Positions 6,088 to 13,181 of a stretch of 26,868 nucleotides of DNA are shown piece after piece. Numbering within the stretch: the stretch's first letter is position 1; every line of letters begins with the position of its first letter. Position numbers and translations under genes: made by a program. The notes below the pieces were generated by a model. That model saw only the letters and a list, made by a program, of their open reading frames with translations, had not been told where the DNA came from and did not search any database. The DNA is taken from the IMG/VR virus record IMGVR_UViG_3300042861_000319, positions 1-26,868 of that record; one strand, written 5' to 3'. The DNA comes from a virus.

Positions 6088-6226
6088 GTACTGCTATCAG
6101 GTAAGCCCTACAAAGGATGTATGGGTCTATGCAAGCAATGAGGAAGAAGCTGAAAGCATGGTCTATGAGCAGCTAGGTTATGACCTTGATGATATGAACT
6201 TGATTGAAGTGAGGGAAGATGTATGA
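6080..6226 (+). CDS. 48-residue acidic early protein, unknown function
   Basis: The product starts MNEYCYQVSPTKDVWVYASN and has an acidic second half (EEEAESMVYEQLGYDLDDMN). The ribosome-binding site CAGGAG lies about seven bases before ATG 6080. It overlaps its upstream neighbour by eight bases and its downstream neighbour by an ATGA (6223-6226). The strand-helix-strand pattern looks like a small folded domain. No family recognised. Confidence 0.6.
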   Translation: MNEYCYQVSPTKDVWVYASNEEEAESMVYEQLGYDLDDMNLIEVREDV

Positions 6227-6459
6227 AATGCTTATGTTGTGATAGGATATTGACAGACTATGAAAGTACACGTAAACACGCAGTGACAGGTACATTCATT
6301 GACCTATGTCAGCAATGCTTTAAAACTGTACAGGCTGACTCTCACCTACCTACAAAGGACAGGAAAGACCTTATATCCTCCGATGATATAGATGACAGTG
6401 CTGAGGCTGAGGAAGATGACTGTCACGTTGGAGACACTAACAGTGAAGGAGATCATTGA
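6223..6459 (+). CDS. Zinc-ribbon-like protein with acidic tail
   Basis: The 78-residue protein has Cys pairs MKCLCCDR (C3, C5, C6) and LCQQCF (C29, C32) separated by about 23 residues, a plausible four-Cys zinc-binding domain. It is followed by an acidic tail (SSDDIDDSAEAEEDDCHVGD). I recall similar small CxxC proteins in other phages with unknown function. ATGA coupling joins it to the previous gene. Its stop overlaps the -35 element of the following promoter, so it closes the early cluster. Confidence 0.7.
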   Translation: MKCLCCDRILTDYESTRKHAVTGTFIDLCQQCFKTVQADSHLPTKDRKDLISSDDIDDSAEAEEDDCHVGDTNSEGDH

Positions 6460-6484
6460 CAATCTGTACTAAGTGTGCTACCCT
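6456..6484 (+). promoter_or_regulatory. Rightward sigma70 promoter for the replication operon
   Basis: -35 TTGACA (6456-6461, perfect), 17-base spacer ending AAGTGTGC, -10 TACCCT (6479-6484) with an extended TGn. The spacer end and -10 match the leftward promoter at 26471-26499 (AAGTGTGT-TACCAT). Transcription would start near 6491 and run into the primase-helicase and polymerase genes. Confidence 0.7.
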
Positions 6485-6492
6485 AACTTTAA

Positions 6493-6572
6493 AGATACTA
6501 CAAAGTATCTAGGATGATTCATAGAAGTTAAATACACTATATAAGTATTATTTAAGTAATATACTTATAAAG
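6493..6572 (+). promoter_or_regulatory. Structured leader after the rightward promoter
   Basis: A 7-bp stem with a four-base loop (AGATACT-ACAA-AGTATCT, 6493-6510) would lie at about +3 to +20 of the transcript, where hairpins can protect mRNA 5' ends. A second inverted repeat TATAAGTAT/ATACTTATA (6540-6548, 6561-6569) follows, and its right arm is part of TATACTTATAAAG shared with 2851-2863. ACTTTAAAG occurs at 6486-6494 and 6573-6581, and also at 4607-4615. The remaining bases to 6638 hold no gene that I can see. Confidence 0.45.
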
Positions 6573-6638
6573 ACTTTAAAGTGTGAAAGTTGGACTGTAA
6601 ACCCCAGTGTCTTACGACACGATTGAAAGGATAATTTT

Positions 6639-6836
6639 ATGTCTATAGAAATGATGAATGATGATGACATGGACTTGGTACAGTATGAATGCTGGTATTG
6701 GTCTGTCATTGACAGTATGGCTGAATTAGTTATGAACAATGGTCGTGATAAGGTTATGTCTCATGTTGCTGAGGCAGTCTTAAACAAGGTTCACAGTGGG
6801 TATGTACCTCCTCAGGAAGACCCTTTCGCATGGTAA
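6639..6836 (+). CDS. Small acidic protein, unknown function
   Basis: The 65-residue product starts MSIEMMNDDDMDLVQYECWY and is acidic and rich in Met and aromatic residues in the first half, then helical (DSMAELVMNNGRDKVMSHVA). GAAAGGA lies about eight bases before ATG 6639. It is the first gene after the rightward promoter. The stop forms TAATG with the next micro-ORF. No family recognised. Confidence 0.65.
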   Translation: MSIEMMNDDDMDLVQYECWYWSVIDSMAELVMNNGRDKVMSHVAEAVLNKVHSGYVPPQEDPFAW

Positions 6837-6889
6837 TGGCTATCTTTGTCGCCATCGTAACTGTAATTAAACTGGTACTAAGCAAATGA
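6836..6889 (+). CDS. 17-residue hydrophobic micropeptide
   Basis: The product is MAIFVAIVTVIKLVLSK, almost entirely hydrophobic with a Lys end. It is coupled on both sides: its ATG overlaps the previous stop (TAATG, 6834-6838) and its stop overlaps the next ATG (ATGA, 6886-6889). It could be a tiny membrane peptide, or only a translational bridge between two genes. The double coupling is the main evidence. Confidence 0.4.
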   Translation: MAIFVAIVTVIKLVLSK

Positions 6890-7107
6890 ACATAGACGAT
6901 AACAAACCATGGCCTTTCCCGTCACACTTTGGTGACACCCATGAGGATGACAAACTAAAGGCTGATTGTCTAGCCTTGCTACAGGACTTCACTGCCTTCC
7001 AGCTTAGGGGTGAAATCTACTATGGCTACCTTGATGTGAGAGCATTGAAGGTCATTGAAGAACTACGTAAGGACATAGACACAAATGAAGCTAAACCTAG
7101 TACGTAA
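6886..7107 (+). CDS. Small protein upstream of primase-helicase, unknown function
   Basis: The 73-residue product starts MNIDDNKPWPFPSHFGDTHE, with an aromatic/Pro-rich start followed by helices (KLKADCLALLQDFTAFQLRG). It overlaps the primase-helicase start by 23 bases. No family recognised; its position suggests a replication accessory role, but nothing in the sequence proves it. Confidence 0.65.
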   Translation: MNIDDNKPWPFPSHFGDTHEDDKLKADCLALLQDFTAFQLRGEIYYGYLDVRALKVIEELRKDIDTNEAKPST

Positions 7108-8701
7108 ACCACAACCAACTTCTAGGTTTCTCAAGCATACTGCTTGTGATAACTGTGGAAGCTCAGATGCCAACAGTCTCTATGATGATGGTCATTCATA
7201 TTGTTTTAACTGTCACCAAACTGTATCGTTAGAACAAGATGTTGCATATCAACAAAGTAGCCCAAGAAAGACCCAGATGCTAGACATCAAAGGAACCATC
7301 AAGTCGATACCTGATAGAGGTATTACCCTTCAAACCTGTGAGAAATATGGAGTTACACAAGAAAATGGACAGCACTTTTATCCTTACACTGACGATGCCG
7401 GAGGAGTTGTTGCAGCAAAACTTAGACGAGTGGCAGACAAAACTTTCAGCATTCTTGGAACATTCACGAATGCTAGGCTTTTCGGACAGCAGCTCTTTCA
7501 CGCTGGTGGCAAAGCAGTCACCATCACTGAAGGAGAACTTGACGCTCTAGCAGCTTTTCAGATGAATGGTAGCCTCTACCCTGTGGTGTCAGTTAGAAAC
7601 GGTGCACAGGCTGCTTTAAAGGACTGCAAGGCACAGTATGAGTGGCTTAACTCCTTCGATAGCATTGTTATCTGCTTTGATGCTGATGAGCCGGGTAAGA
7701 AGGCATCTAAGGAAGTGGCTGAACTGTTTGGTCAGAAGGCTAAGATTGTGAAGCACCTGAGTGGCTACAAAGATGCTTGTGATTACCTGATTGCAGGTGC
7801 TACCAAAGAGTTCGTGAATGAGTGGTGGAGAGCTGAGGTGTACATCCCTGATGGCATCATCAATGCAGCCTCACTGTGGGAAGAAGTGATTAAACCTGAG
7901 GCTAAGGCTGAGGCTATGTACCCTTGGAAGGGCTTGAACAAGCTCCTCTATGGTATGAGGCCATCGGAGTTAATCACAGTCACTGCTGGTTCAGGCTTGG
8001 GTAAGAGTCAATTCCTACGTGAAATATTGTTCAATATACTGAACACTACCAAGTGGAATGTTGGAGGTTTATTCCTTGAAGAGTCCACTCGTAAGACAGC
8101 TAGAAGCATTATGTCGTTACACGCTAACAAGCTTCTGCACTTGCCTGACACACCAACAACTGAGAAGGAACTTAAAGATGCTTTCGATGCAACACTTGGT
8201 ACTAATCGTGTTTATCTCTTTGACCATTTCGGTAGCAGTGACGTTGACAACATTGCCAACAGAATCCGATACATGGCTAAAGCTTGCGATTGCAGGGTTA
8301 TCTTTCTTGACCACATCAGTATTGTTATATCTGGTCAAGACAATGGAGATGAGCGTAAGGCTATTGATAACATGATGACGAAGCTTCGTACACTGGTTCA
8401 AGAGCTGGAGATAACCTTGATTTGTGTCAGTCACCTTCGTAGACTTCAAGGCAACCAAGGCCACGAAGACGGAGGCAGTGTGTCATTGTCGCAGCTCAGA
8501 GGCTCAGGTGCTATTGCTCAACTGAGTGATGCTGTGATTACATTGGAGCGTAACAGCATGGCAGCAGATGACAATGAACGTCACATGACTAAAGTGGCTG
8601 TGGCTAAGAATCGTTACAATGGTTATACAGGGCCAGCTTGTGTGCTAAAGTATGACATGAACACTGGTCGCATGGTTGAGGTACAAGAGGAGGTATTATG
8701 A
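7085..8701 (+). CDS. Bifunctional DNA primase-helicase (T7 gp4-like)
   Basis: This protein unwinds the replication fork and primes lagging-strand synthesis. The 538 residues show an N-terminal zinc-binding domain (C21, C24, C40, C43), a TOPRIM primase core (TITEGELDALAAF at 146-158 with Glu149; VICFDADEPG at 195-204 with Asp199) and a DnaB/gp4-type helicase: Walker A AGSGLGKS (301-308), Walker B IFLDH (406-410) and LRGSGAIAQLSD (471-482), the region holding the arginine finger in T7 gp4. Length is close to T7 gp4 (566). ATG 7085 follows AAGGA by about ten bases and overlaps the previous gene. It is the first enzyme of the replication operon. Confidence 0.96.
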   Translation: MKLNLVRKPQPTSRFLKHTACDNCGSSDANSLYDDGHSYCFNCHQTVSLEQDVAYQQSSPRKTQMLDIKGTIKSIPDRGITLQTCEKYGVTQENGQHFYPYTDDAGGVVAAKLRRVADKTFSILGTFTNARLFGQQLFHAGGKAVTITEGELDALAAFQMNGSLYPVVSVRNGAQAALKDCKAQYEWLNSFDSIVICFDADEPGKKASKEVAELFGQKAKIVKHLSGYKDACDYLIAGATKEFVNEWWRAEVYIPDGIINAASLWEEVIKPEAKAEAMYPWKGLNKLLYGMRPSELITVTAGSGLGKSQFLREILFNILNTTKWNVGGLFLEESTRKTARSIMSLHANKLLHLPDTPTTEKELKDAFDATLGTNRVYLFDHFGSSDVDNIANRIRYMAKACDCRVIFLDHISIVISGQDNGDERKAIDNMMTKLRTLVQELEITLICVSHLRRLQGNQGHEDGGSVSLSQLRGSGAIAQLSDAVITLERNSMAADDNERHMTKVAVAKNRYNGYTGPACVLKYDMNTGRMVEVQEEVL

Positions 8702-8907
8702 GAGACTCAGACGTAAAACGAGAGATTGATAACATGACTAAAAAGAAGGCTAATCCTTTCAGTGTAGCTCAGGAGCAGTACGATGCTCGATGGGACATGA
8801 TCTTTGGTCGTGATAAGGGTGATAAAGAACGTGATAGGCGTGAAGATGCCTTAGCTGAAGTACAACGATTAGGACAAGAGATTCAACCTGAGGAGCAAGA
8901 CAAATGA
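8698..8907 (+). CDS. Small charged protein, unknown function
   Basis: The 69-residue protein is highly charged and helical (MRDSDVKREIDNMTKKKANP to GQEIQPEEQDK), without membrane segments. GAGGAGG precedes ATG 8698 by about four bases; ATGA overlaps exist at both ends (8698-8701 and 8904-8907). I do not recognise a family. It sits between helicase and polymerase genes and could be a replication accessory protein by position. Confidence 0.65.
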   Translation: MRDSDVKREIDNMTKKKANPFSVAQEQYDARWDMIFGRDKGDKERDRREDALAEVQRLGQEIQPEEQDK

Positions 8908-9050
8908 GTGCATGGTTAATCGCTGTAGTTGGGGTGGTCTACACTATCGTAGCTGTGGACTTACTCTACAAAGGGAATACTGGTCTGGGTATAGCCTTTG
9001 TAGGTTATGCACTAGGTAACGTGGGTCTGTACATGGAGGCTGCAAAATGA
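8904..9050 (+). CDS. 48-residue two-span membrane protein
   Basis: The product starts MSAWLIAVVGVVYTIVAVDL and has two hydrophobic stretches (about residues 3-21 and 27-44) linked by the short polar YKGNTG turn. Similar short hydrophobic proteins beginning MSAWLIAVVG occur in other T7-like phages as I recall, without known function. ATGA overlaps join it to both neighbours. Its presence among replication genes is unexpected for a membrane protein; anchoring replication to the membrane or immunity to other phages are possible roles (inference). Confidence 0.7.
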   Translation: MSAWLIAVVGVVYTIVAVDLLYKGNTGLGIAFVGYALGNVGLYMEAAK

Positions 9051-9313
9051 GTAAGTGGGTTAAGAACGTTAAGAATCAAGACGAAGCTGATGCTATCATT
9101 GAAGCCCGTAAGGAGAATAATAGACAGAAACAAAGAGCATGGGCTAAAGCCAACAGGGACAAGGCCAATGCTTACAGGAGAAGAGCTAAGGAACGTAAGA
9201 GGAATACATTACTAGTAACCGCAGTAGACCCTGTAAAGACTGCCTACCATACTGACTGGAAGGGTACACTGTATCATTGCCCTGAACTAACTTATAGAGG
9301 TAAGGTAACATGA
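9047..9313 (+). CDS. Basic helical protein, unknown function
   Basis: The 88-residue protein has a long, very basic helical stretch (ARKENNRQKQRAWAKANRDK followed by a run of Arg/Lys) and a more folded C-terminus with Tyr and Trp. It probably binds nucleic acid. ATGA overlaps exist at both ends. I do not recognise a family; the basic region resembles the Arg/Lys linker of HNH-type small proteins, but no HNH motif is present. Confidence 0.65.
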   Translation: MSKWVKNVKNQDEADAIIEARKENNRQKQRAWAKANRDKANAYRRRAKERKRNTLLVTAVDPVKTAYHTDWKGTLYHCPELTYRGKVT

Positions 9314-9510
9314 TTGACGTAGACACGATAGCTGGTAGAATGTTGGACTTGGAGACTAAGTACTATGAAATGCAGGACAAGTATCAGTTACTCATTCACC
9401 ATTATGAAGACTTGAAAGCAGAATATGAAGAGTACAAACTCGGAGAAGCGTATCGTATTGGACATAGAGACAACCTTAGATCACAACACGATTTGGATGG
9501 TGGTAACTAA
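9310..9510 (+). CDS. Coiled-coil-like protein overlapping the polymerase start
   Basis: The 66-residue product starts MIDVDTIAGRMLDLETKYYE and continues as a heptad-like helix (DLKAEYEEYKLGEAYRIGHR). ATG 9310 is in an ATGA overlap with the previous gene, after AAGG. Its last 28 codons lie in another frame over the first 86 bases of the DNA polymerase gene, an unusually long overlap. The polymerase start is firm, so either the overlap is genuine dual coding or only the N-terminal part of this protein matters. Confidence 0.6.
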   Translation: MIDVDTIAGRMLDLETKYYEMQDKYQLLIHHYEDLKAEYEEYKLGEAYRIGHRDNLRSQHDLDGGN

Positions 9511-11203
9511 GGACATTGACAGTGGAGAAGTGAACGTATGGAAAGCAGCAGACAGCCTCGTGGAGTATTTAAAGGACGTTACATTGATCTGCGGTCACAA
9601 TCTAATCGGGTTCGATGCACCGATCCTCAATCGTATCTGGAATACGAAGATTCGCTTGAACCAAGTGTTCGATACACTGATAGCCTCAAGACTGCTAGAT
9701 CCCTCAGTAGAGAACGGGCACAGCTTAGACGCATGGGGCAACAGGATGGGGACAGTTAAGAAGGTAGACTACAAAAGGATATGGGAATGGTTGATGGAAC
9801 GACGAGAGGAATACAAAGGTGAGTGCTTTAACATTCCTCACATGGCTCTTCTGGAGTATTATTGCATTAGGGACGTTGAGGTCACTTGTAATCTTTATAA
9901 GCACCTTAATTCTAAACTGGATACTTTCTATGAGTTTTACCATCCTATTCTCTTTGAAGAAAAGAAGGACGAGAAGAACAAAGAGTGCCTTGAACTTGAG
10001 CATAAGGTAGCAGCTATCATCTCTGAACAGGAACGCCATGGATTCAAACTCGATCAAGTCTATGCCACTTGCTTACTTGCTGACATCAAGGGAAAGATGG
10101 CTGAAATCTATGAGCAGATGCAAGAGAGATGGCCTCCAACAGTCACACCAAGGTTCCACAAGACAAGTGGAAAGCCCATCAAAGACTGCATTGATACTTT
10201 CAATCCCGGAAGTAGAAAGCAGATCGGAGAGAAGCTGATGGAACTAGGATGGAAGCCTAAGGTGTTTACTGAGAAGGGTCAGGCTATTGTCGATGAGTCT
10301 GTGCTTGCTAAGGTTCCTCTACCGGAAGCTCAGTTGATTGCCACGTACCTGATGCTGCAGAAACGTGTAGCTCAGATTGAAAGCTGGCTTGAAGCTGTAG
10401 GTAAGGACGGTAGAGTACACGGTAAGGTTATAACGAATGGAGCTGTAACTGGTAGGATGACACACAGTAGTCCTAACATGGCACAGATTCCTAATGCTGG
10501 GAGTATTTATGGCCCTGAGTGCAGAGAGTGTTGGACTGTGGAAGCAGGTAACGTATTGGTTGGTTGTGACGCTAGTGGCCTTGAGCTTCGTATGCTTGCA
10601 CACTATATGAAAGATGAAGATTATGTTAAAACGGTCACTGAAGGATCATCAAAGGATGGAACTGACGTTCACACGCAGAACCAAAAAGCTGCGGGTCTCC
10701 AGACAAGGGATCAAGCGAAGACATTTATTTACGCATTTTTATATGGAGCAGGGCCATCTAAGATTGGTTCCATTGTCGGTGGTAGTGCTAAAGAGGGACA
10801 GAAACTTATCGATGCCTTTCTTACGAACACGCCCGCCTTACAACTGCTTAGAAGTACGGTTGTCGGATATGCGAGTAAGGGCTTTGTACCGGGGCTTGAT
10901 GGTCGTAAGATATGGGTTCGCTCCGAACACGCAGCTCTCAATTCGCTCCTTCAAGGGGCTGGGGCGATTGTGATGAAGAAGGCTTTAGCTATCTTTTATG
11001 ATAAGGCTAAGGCTAGAAAGTTGCCTTTCAAACTGGTAGCAAATGTACATGATGAATTTCAACTTGAAGTTCCGAAGTTATATGCTACAATGGTAGGTGA
11101 GGCTGCTAAGAGAAGTATTGTTGAAGCTGGGTTGCATTTCAAGCTTCGTTGTCCACTAGACGGGGAGTACAAGATTGGTAACAACTGGCGTGAAACACAT
11201 TGA
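9425..11203 (+). CDS. DNA polymerase, family A (T7 gp5-like) with 3'-5' exonuclease
   Basis: The replicative polymerase, 592 residues. Exonuclease: DIETT (13-17), GHNLIGFDAP (57-66) and YYCIRD (145-150). Polymerase: motif A CDASGLELRM (Asp382), motif B with R428, K432, Y436 and Y440-G441 in the same spacing as T7 R518/K522/Y526/Y530, and motif C VHDEFQ (His542-Asp543-Glu544). It is about 110 residues shorter than T7 gp5, so the thioredoxin-binding insertion may be reduced or absent. ATG 9425 is fixed: a stop lies at 9413-9415 in frame and no other start codon precedes the exonuclease motif. Confidence 0.96.
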   Translation: MKSTNSEKRIVLDIETTLDHNTIWMVVTKDIDSGEVNVWKAADSLVEYLKDVTLICGHNLIGFDAPILNRIWNTKIRLNQVFDTLIASRLLDPSVENGHSLDAWGNRMGTVKKVDYKRIWEWLMERREEYKGECFNIPHMALLEYYCIRDVEVTCNLYKHLNSKLDTFYEFYHPILFEEKKDEKNKECLELEHKVAAIISEQERHGFKLDQVYATCLLADIKGKMAEIYEQMQERWPPTVTPRFHKTSGKPIKDCIDTFNPGSRKQIGEKLMELGWKPKVFTEKGQAIVDESVLAKVPLPEAQLIATYLMLQKRVAQIESWLEAVGKDGRVHGKVITNGAVTGRMTHSSPNMAQIPNAGSIYGPECRECWTVEAGNVLVGCDASGLELRMLAHYMKDEDYVKTVTEGSSKDGTDVHTQNQKAAGLQTRDQAKTFIYAFLYGAGPSKIGSIVGGSAKEGQKLIDAFLTNTPALQLLRSTVVGYASKGFVPGLDGRKIWVRSEHAALNSLLQGAGAIVMKKALAIFYDKAKARKLPFKLVANVHDEFQLEVPKLYATMVGEAAKRSIVEAGLHFKLRCPLDGEYKIGNNWRETH

Positions 11204-11366
11204 TAAGAATCAAATACTATTTAATGTTGAAGGTGAAACTTTCAGGATTAAGATAGGAGAGGATCTAGATCTTGAAGAGGTATATACTGTGCTATTATCT
11301 GCACTTGTGTACTTAGAAGATCTGGCATCGGGTAATACAGCTCACCCGTCACAAGAGCTGCATTGA
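11175..11366 (+). CDS. Small protein following DNA polymerase, unknown function
   Basis: The 63-residue product has the look of a small beta-alpha fold (NQILFNVEGETFRIKIGEDL, EVYTVLLSALVYLEDLASG). No ATG fits. TTG 11175 has a GGGGAG ribosome-binding site seven bases upstream inside the polymerase 3' end and gives a 29-base overlap; GTG 11190 is an alternative. No family recognised. Confidence 0.55.
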   Translation: MVTTGVKHIDKNQILFNVEGETFRIKIGEDLDLEEVYTVLLSALVYLEDLASGNTAHPSQELH

Positions 11367-11401
11367 TAGTTGAGCAGGTTTACTGCGTAAAGGAAAATGA
11401 A

Positions 11402-11830
11402 ATGAGTATTGATAGCATGAAACCCGTTAAAGTTGCTGGTGAAATCTTCTGGAGCAACTGGATGAATAACTTTAACACTAAGTTCAACGAAGACAACAAG
11501 AAGTACGAATGTACCATTGGTAACTTGAGCGATGCAGCTTGTGAGAAGTTGAAAGAGCTGGGCATCAACATCAAGAACAAAGAGAGCATGGGTAACTTCA
11601 TTGTTGCTAAGTCAACTTACTTGTTCACACCTGTGGATGAGGAAGGCAATCCTGTAGACATTGCCATGATGGGTAATGGTACTAAGTGTCACGCAGTTAT
11701 CTCTTCGTATCGTCACAAGATGTCAGCTAAGTTCGGTGCTGCACCTTCCATCAAGAAGTTGGTAGTGACTGAGCTGAAGGTGTACGTCCCTGAAGGTGAA
11801 GAGCAAGAGACTGCGGACGATGTCCTCTGA
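11402..11830 (+). CDS. Single-stranded DNA-binding protein (gp2.5-like)
   Basis: The 142-residue protein starts MSIDSMKPVKVAGEIFWSNW, has an OB-fold-like pattern of strands (FIVAKSTYLFTPVDEEGNPV, KKLVVTELKVYVPEGEEQ) and ends in an acidic tail (EGEEQETADDVL) with a hydrophobic residue last. Acidic tails of this sort are used by T7 gp2.5 to bind polymerase and helicase. It is shorter than gp2.5 (232). ATG 11402 has AAAGGA seven to ten bases upstream; an earlier TTG (11363) has no good ribosome-binding site. Position between polymerase and exonuclease supports the role. Confidence 0.75.
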   Translation: MSIDSMKPVKVAGEIFWSNWMNNFNTKFNEDNKKYECTIGNLSDAACEKLKELGINIKNKESMGNFIVAKSTYLFTPVDEEGNPVDIAMMGNGTKCHAVISSYRHKMSAKFGAAPSIKKLVVTELKVYVPEGEEQETADDVL

Positions 11831-12530
11831 AAAGCCAACTGAGGCTATTGTAGATGCTGACTTTTTAGTTTATAAAGTTGGCTTCTCATGTGAGGAGGAA
11901 GAGGAACGGTGGGCACTAAATCGACTCACAGAGTGGTTTACTGATATAATCTATATGCGCTTGAAGTGTGATGACTACAGAGCATGGATTACAGGTAAAA
12001 CTAACTTTAGATTCGAGGTAGCTACCACTGTTCCTTACAAAGGTAATCGTAAGGATGCTCCCAAGCCTAAGCACTATGAGGCTCTTCGCAAACATCTCAT
12101 GAAGCTCGGTGCTAAGATGTCTGAGAACGAGGAAGCTGATGACTCTGTAGGCATAGCGTCCACTGAAGGTAACTACTGGATCGTCCACGTTGACAAGGAT
12201 CTAGATCAGTTACCGGGGTGGCACTATAATCCTGTAAAGGATGAGGAGTATTATGTTACTGAGTTTGAAGGCTTGTACAGTTTCTATAAACAGATACTTA
12301 CAGGTGACAGAGTTGATAACATTGAAGGTATCCGAGGTATTGGCCCTGTAAAGGCTGATAAGATTCTCAAAGACTGTACAACCGAAGAGGAATTATATGC
12401 AGCTTGTATCAAAGCTTATGACGGCAATACTGACAGGGTACTGGAAAACGGTAAGCTTTTATGGTTAAGAAGAAAACCAAACCAGATGTGGCAACCACCT
12501 TCAGTCTCGCAGGAGCAGTCTGGACAGTAG
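11820..12530 (+). CDS. 5'-3' exonuclease (T7 gp6/FEN-like)
   Basis: The enzyme removes RNA primers and degrades host DNA in T7. The 236 residues contain the metal-binding acids expected of FLAP/PIN nucleases: IVDADF (Asp12, Asp14), ENEEADD (Glu105-Asp108), DKDLDQ (Asp125, 127, 129) and a helix-three-turn-helix region GDRVDNIEGIRGIGPVKADK (162-181). ATG 11820 gives an 11-base overlap with the SSB gene; a GTG at 11796 is a weaker option. The last 70 bases overlap the following metallopeptidase gene in another frame. Confidence 0.92.
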   Translation: MSSEKPTEAIVDADFLVYKVGFSCEEEEERWALNRLTEWFTDIIYMRLKCDDYRAWITGKTNFRFEVATTVPYKGNRKDAPKPKHYEALRKHLMKLGAKMSENEEADDSVGIASTEGNYWIVHVDKDLDQLPGWHYNPVKDEEYYVTEFEGLYSFYKQILTGDRVDNIEGIRGIGPVKADKILKDCTTEEELYAACIKAYDGNTDRVLENGKLLWLRRKPNQMWQPPSVSQEQSGQ

Positions 12531-12754
12531 AGTTTGTTAATCATTTAGACGATATGGGTAAGTGTGATTCTGAGAAACAGACTATCTCAATTCGTAGTGG
12601 AATGAACAAACAAAGTACTGAGCAAACCTTTTATCATGAGTTAGTTCATGCCATTATGTTTACAATGGGTAAGCTAAACCACGATGAAGAGTTTACAGAT
12701 GCTTTCGGAGCTTTACTGCACCAGTATCACAGGACAAAATCAGATGAAGCCTAA
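12461..12754 (+). CDS. Small HExxH zinc metallopeptidase-like protein
   Basis: The 97-residue protein contains HELVH (59-63), the zinc-binding HExxH motif with catalytic Glu60, preceded by strands (TISIRSGMN) and followed by a helix with acidic residues (NHDEEFTDAF, 73-82), where a Glu could be the third ligand. The size and layout resemble minimal metallopeptidase domains of the IrrE/ImmA or SprT type, without a close match known to me. It starts at ATG 12461 within the exonuclease gene (70-base overlap) and overlaps the endonuclease I gene by 11 bases. Possible targets include a host regulator; this is inference. Confidence 0.7.
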   Translation: MVKKKTKPDVATTFSLAGAVWTVEFVNHLDDMGKCDSEKQTISIRSGMNKQSTEQTFYHELVHAIMFTMGKLNHDEEFTDAFGALLHQYHRTKSDEA

Positions 12755-13181
12755 GCGTAAGAAGCCACTGACAGTTAGACAAGTAGCTTTGAAGCATGGC
12801 TTTAGATCTGGCTTAGAAGACAAAATAGCTGATAACCTAACAGCCTTAGGTGTTCCATTTGAGTATGAGAAGCTAGTGATTGCATATACGCAGCCTGAGA
12901 AGAAGCGTACATACACTCCTGACTTCTTATTACTGAGTAACGGTATTATCATTGAGAGCAAGGGCAGGTTCGTGACTGCTGATAGACAGAAACACTTGAT
13001 GGTGAAGGAACAACATCCTGAACTTGATATTAGATTTGTCTTCAGTAACTCTAGGTCTAAGCTATCAAAGTTAAGCCAAACTACATACGGGGATTGGTGC
13101 ACTAAGCATGGATTCAAGTATGCCGATAAAGATATTCCTATGTCATGGTTAAATGAAAGAGGTTCTAAATATGATAAATAA
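12744..13181 (+). CDS. Endonuclease I, Holliday-junction resolvase (T7 gp3-like)
   Basis: This nuclease resolves branched DNA before packaging and helps degrade host DNA. The 145-residue length is close to T7 endonuclease I (149). Catalytic residues align in spacing with T7 Glu20, Glu35, Asp55, Glu65 and Lys67: here Glu25, Glu40, Asp60 (YTPDF), Glu71 and Lys73 (IIESKGRF). ATG 12744 is chosen over an upstream ATG 12684 because its product begins MKPKRKKPLTVRQVALKHGF, the basic N-terminus usual for the family, and AGGA lies about ten bases upstream. Confidence 0.92.
   Translation: MKPKRKKPLTVRQVALKHGFRSGLEDKIADNLTALGVPFEYEKLVIAYTQPEKKRTYTPDFLLLSNGIIIESKGRFVTADRQKHLMVKEQHPELDIRFVFSNSRSKLSKLSQTTYGDWCTKHGFKYADKDIPMSWLNERGSKYDK

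Noticed and set aside
10614-10973. 119-codon open frame on the plus strand inside the DNA polymerase gene
   Set aside because: It lies wholly inside the polymerase coding sequence in another frame and gives a low-quality, motif-free product.
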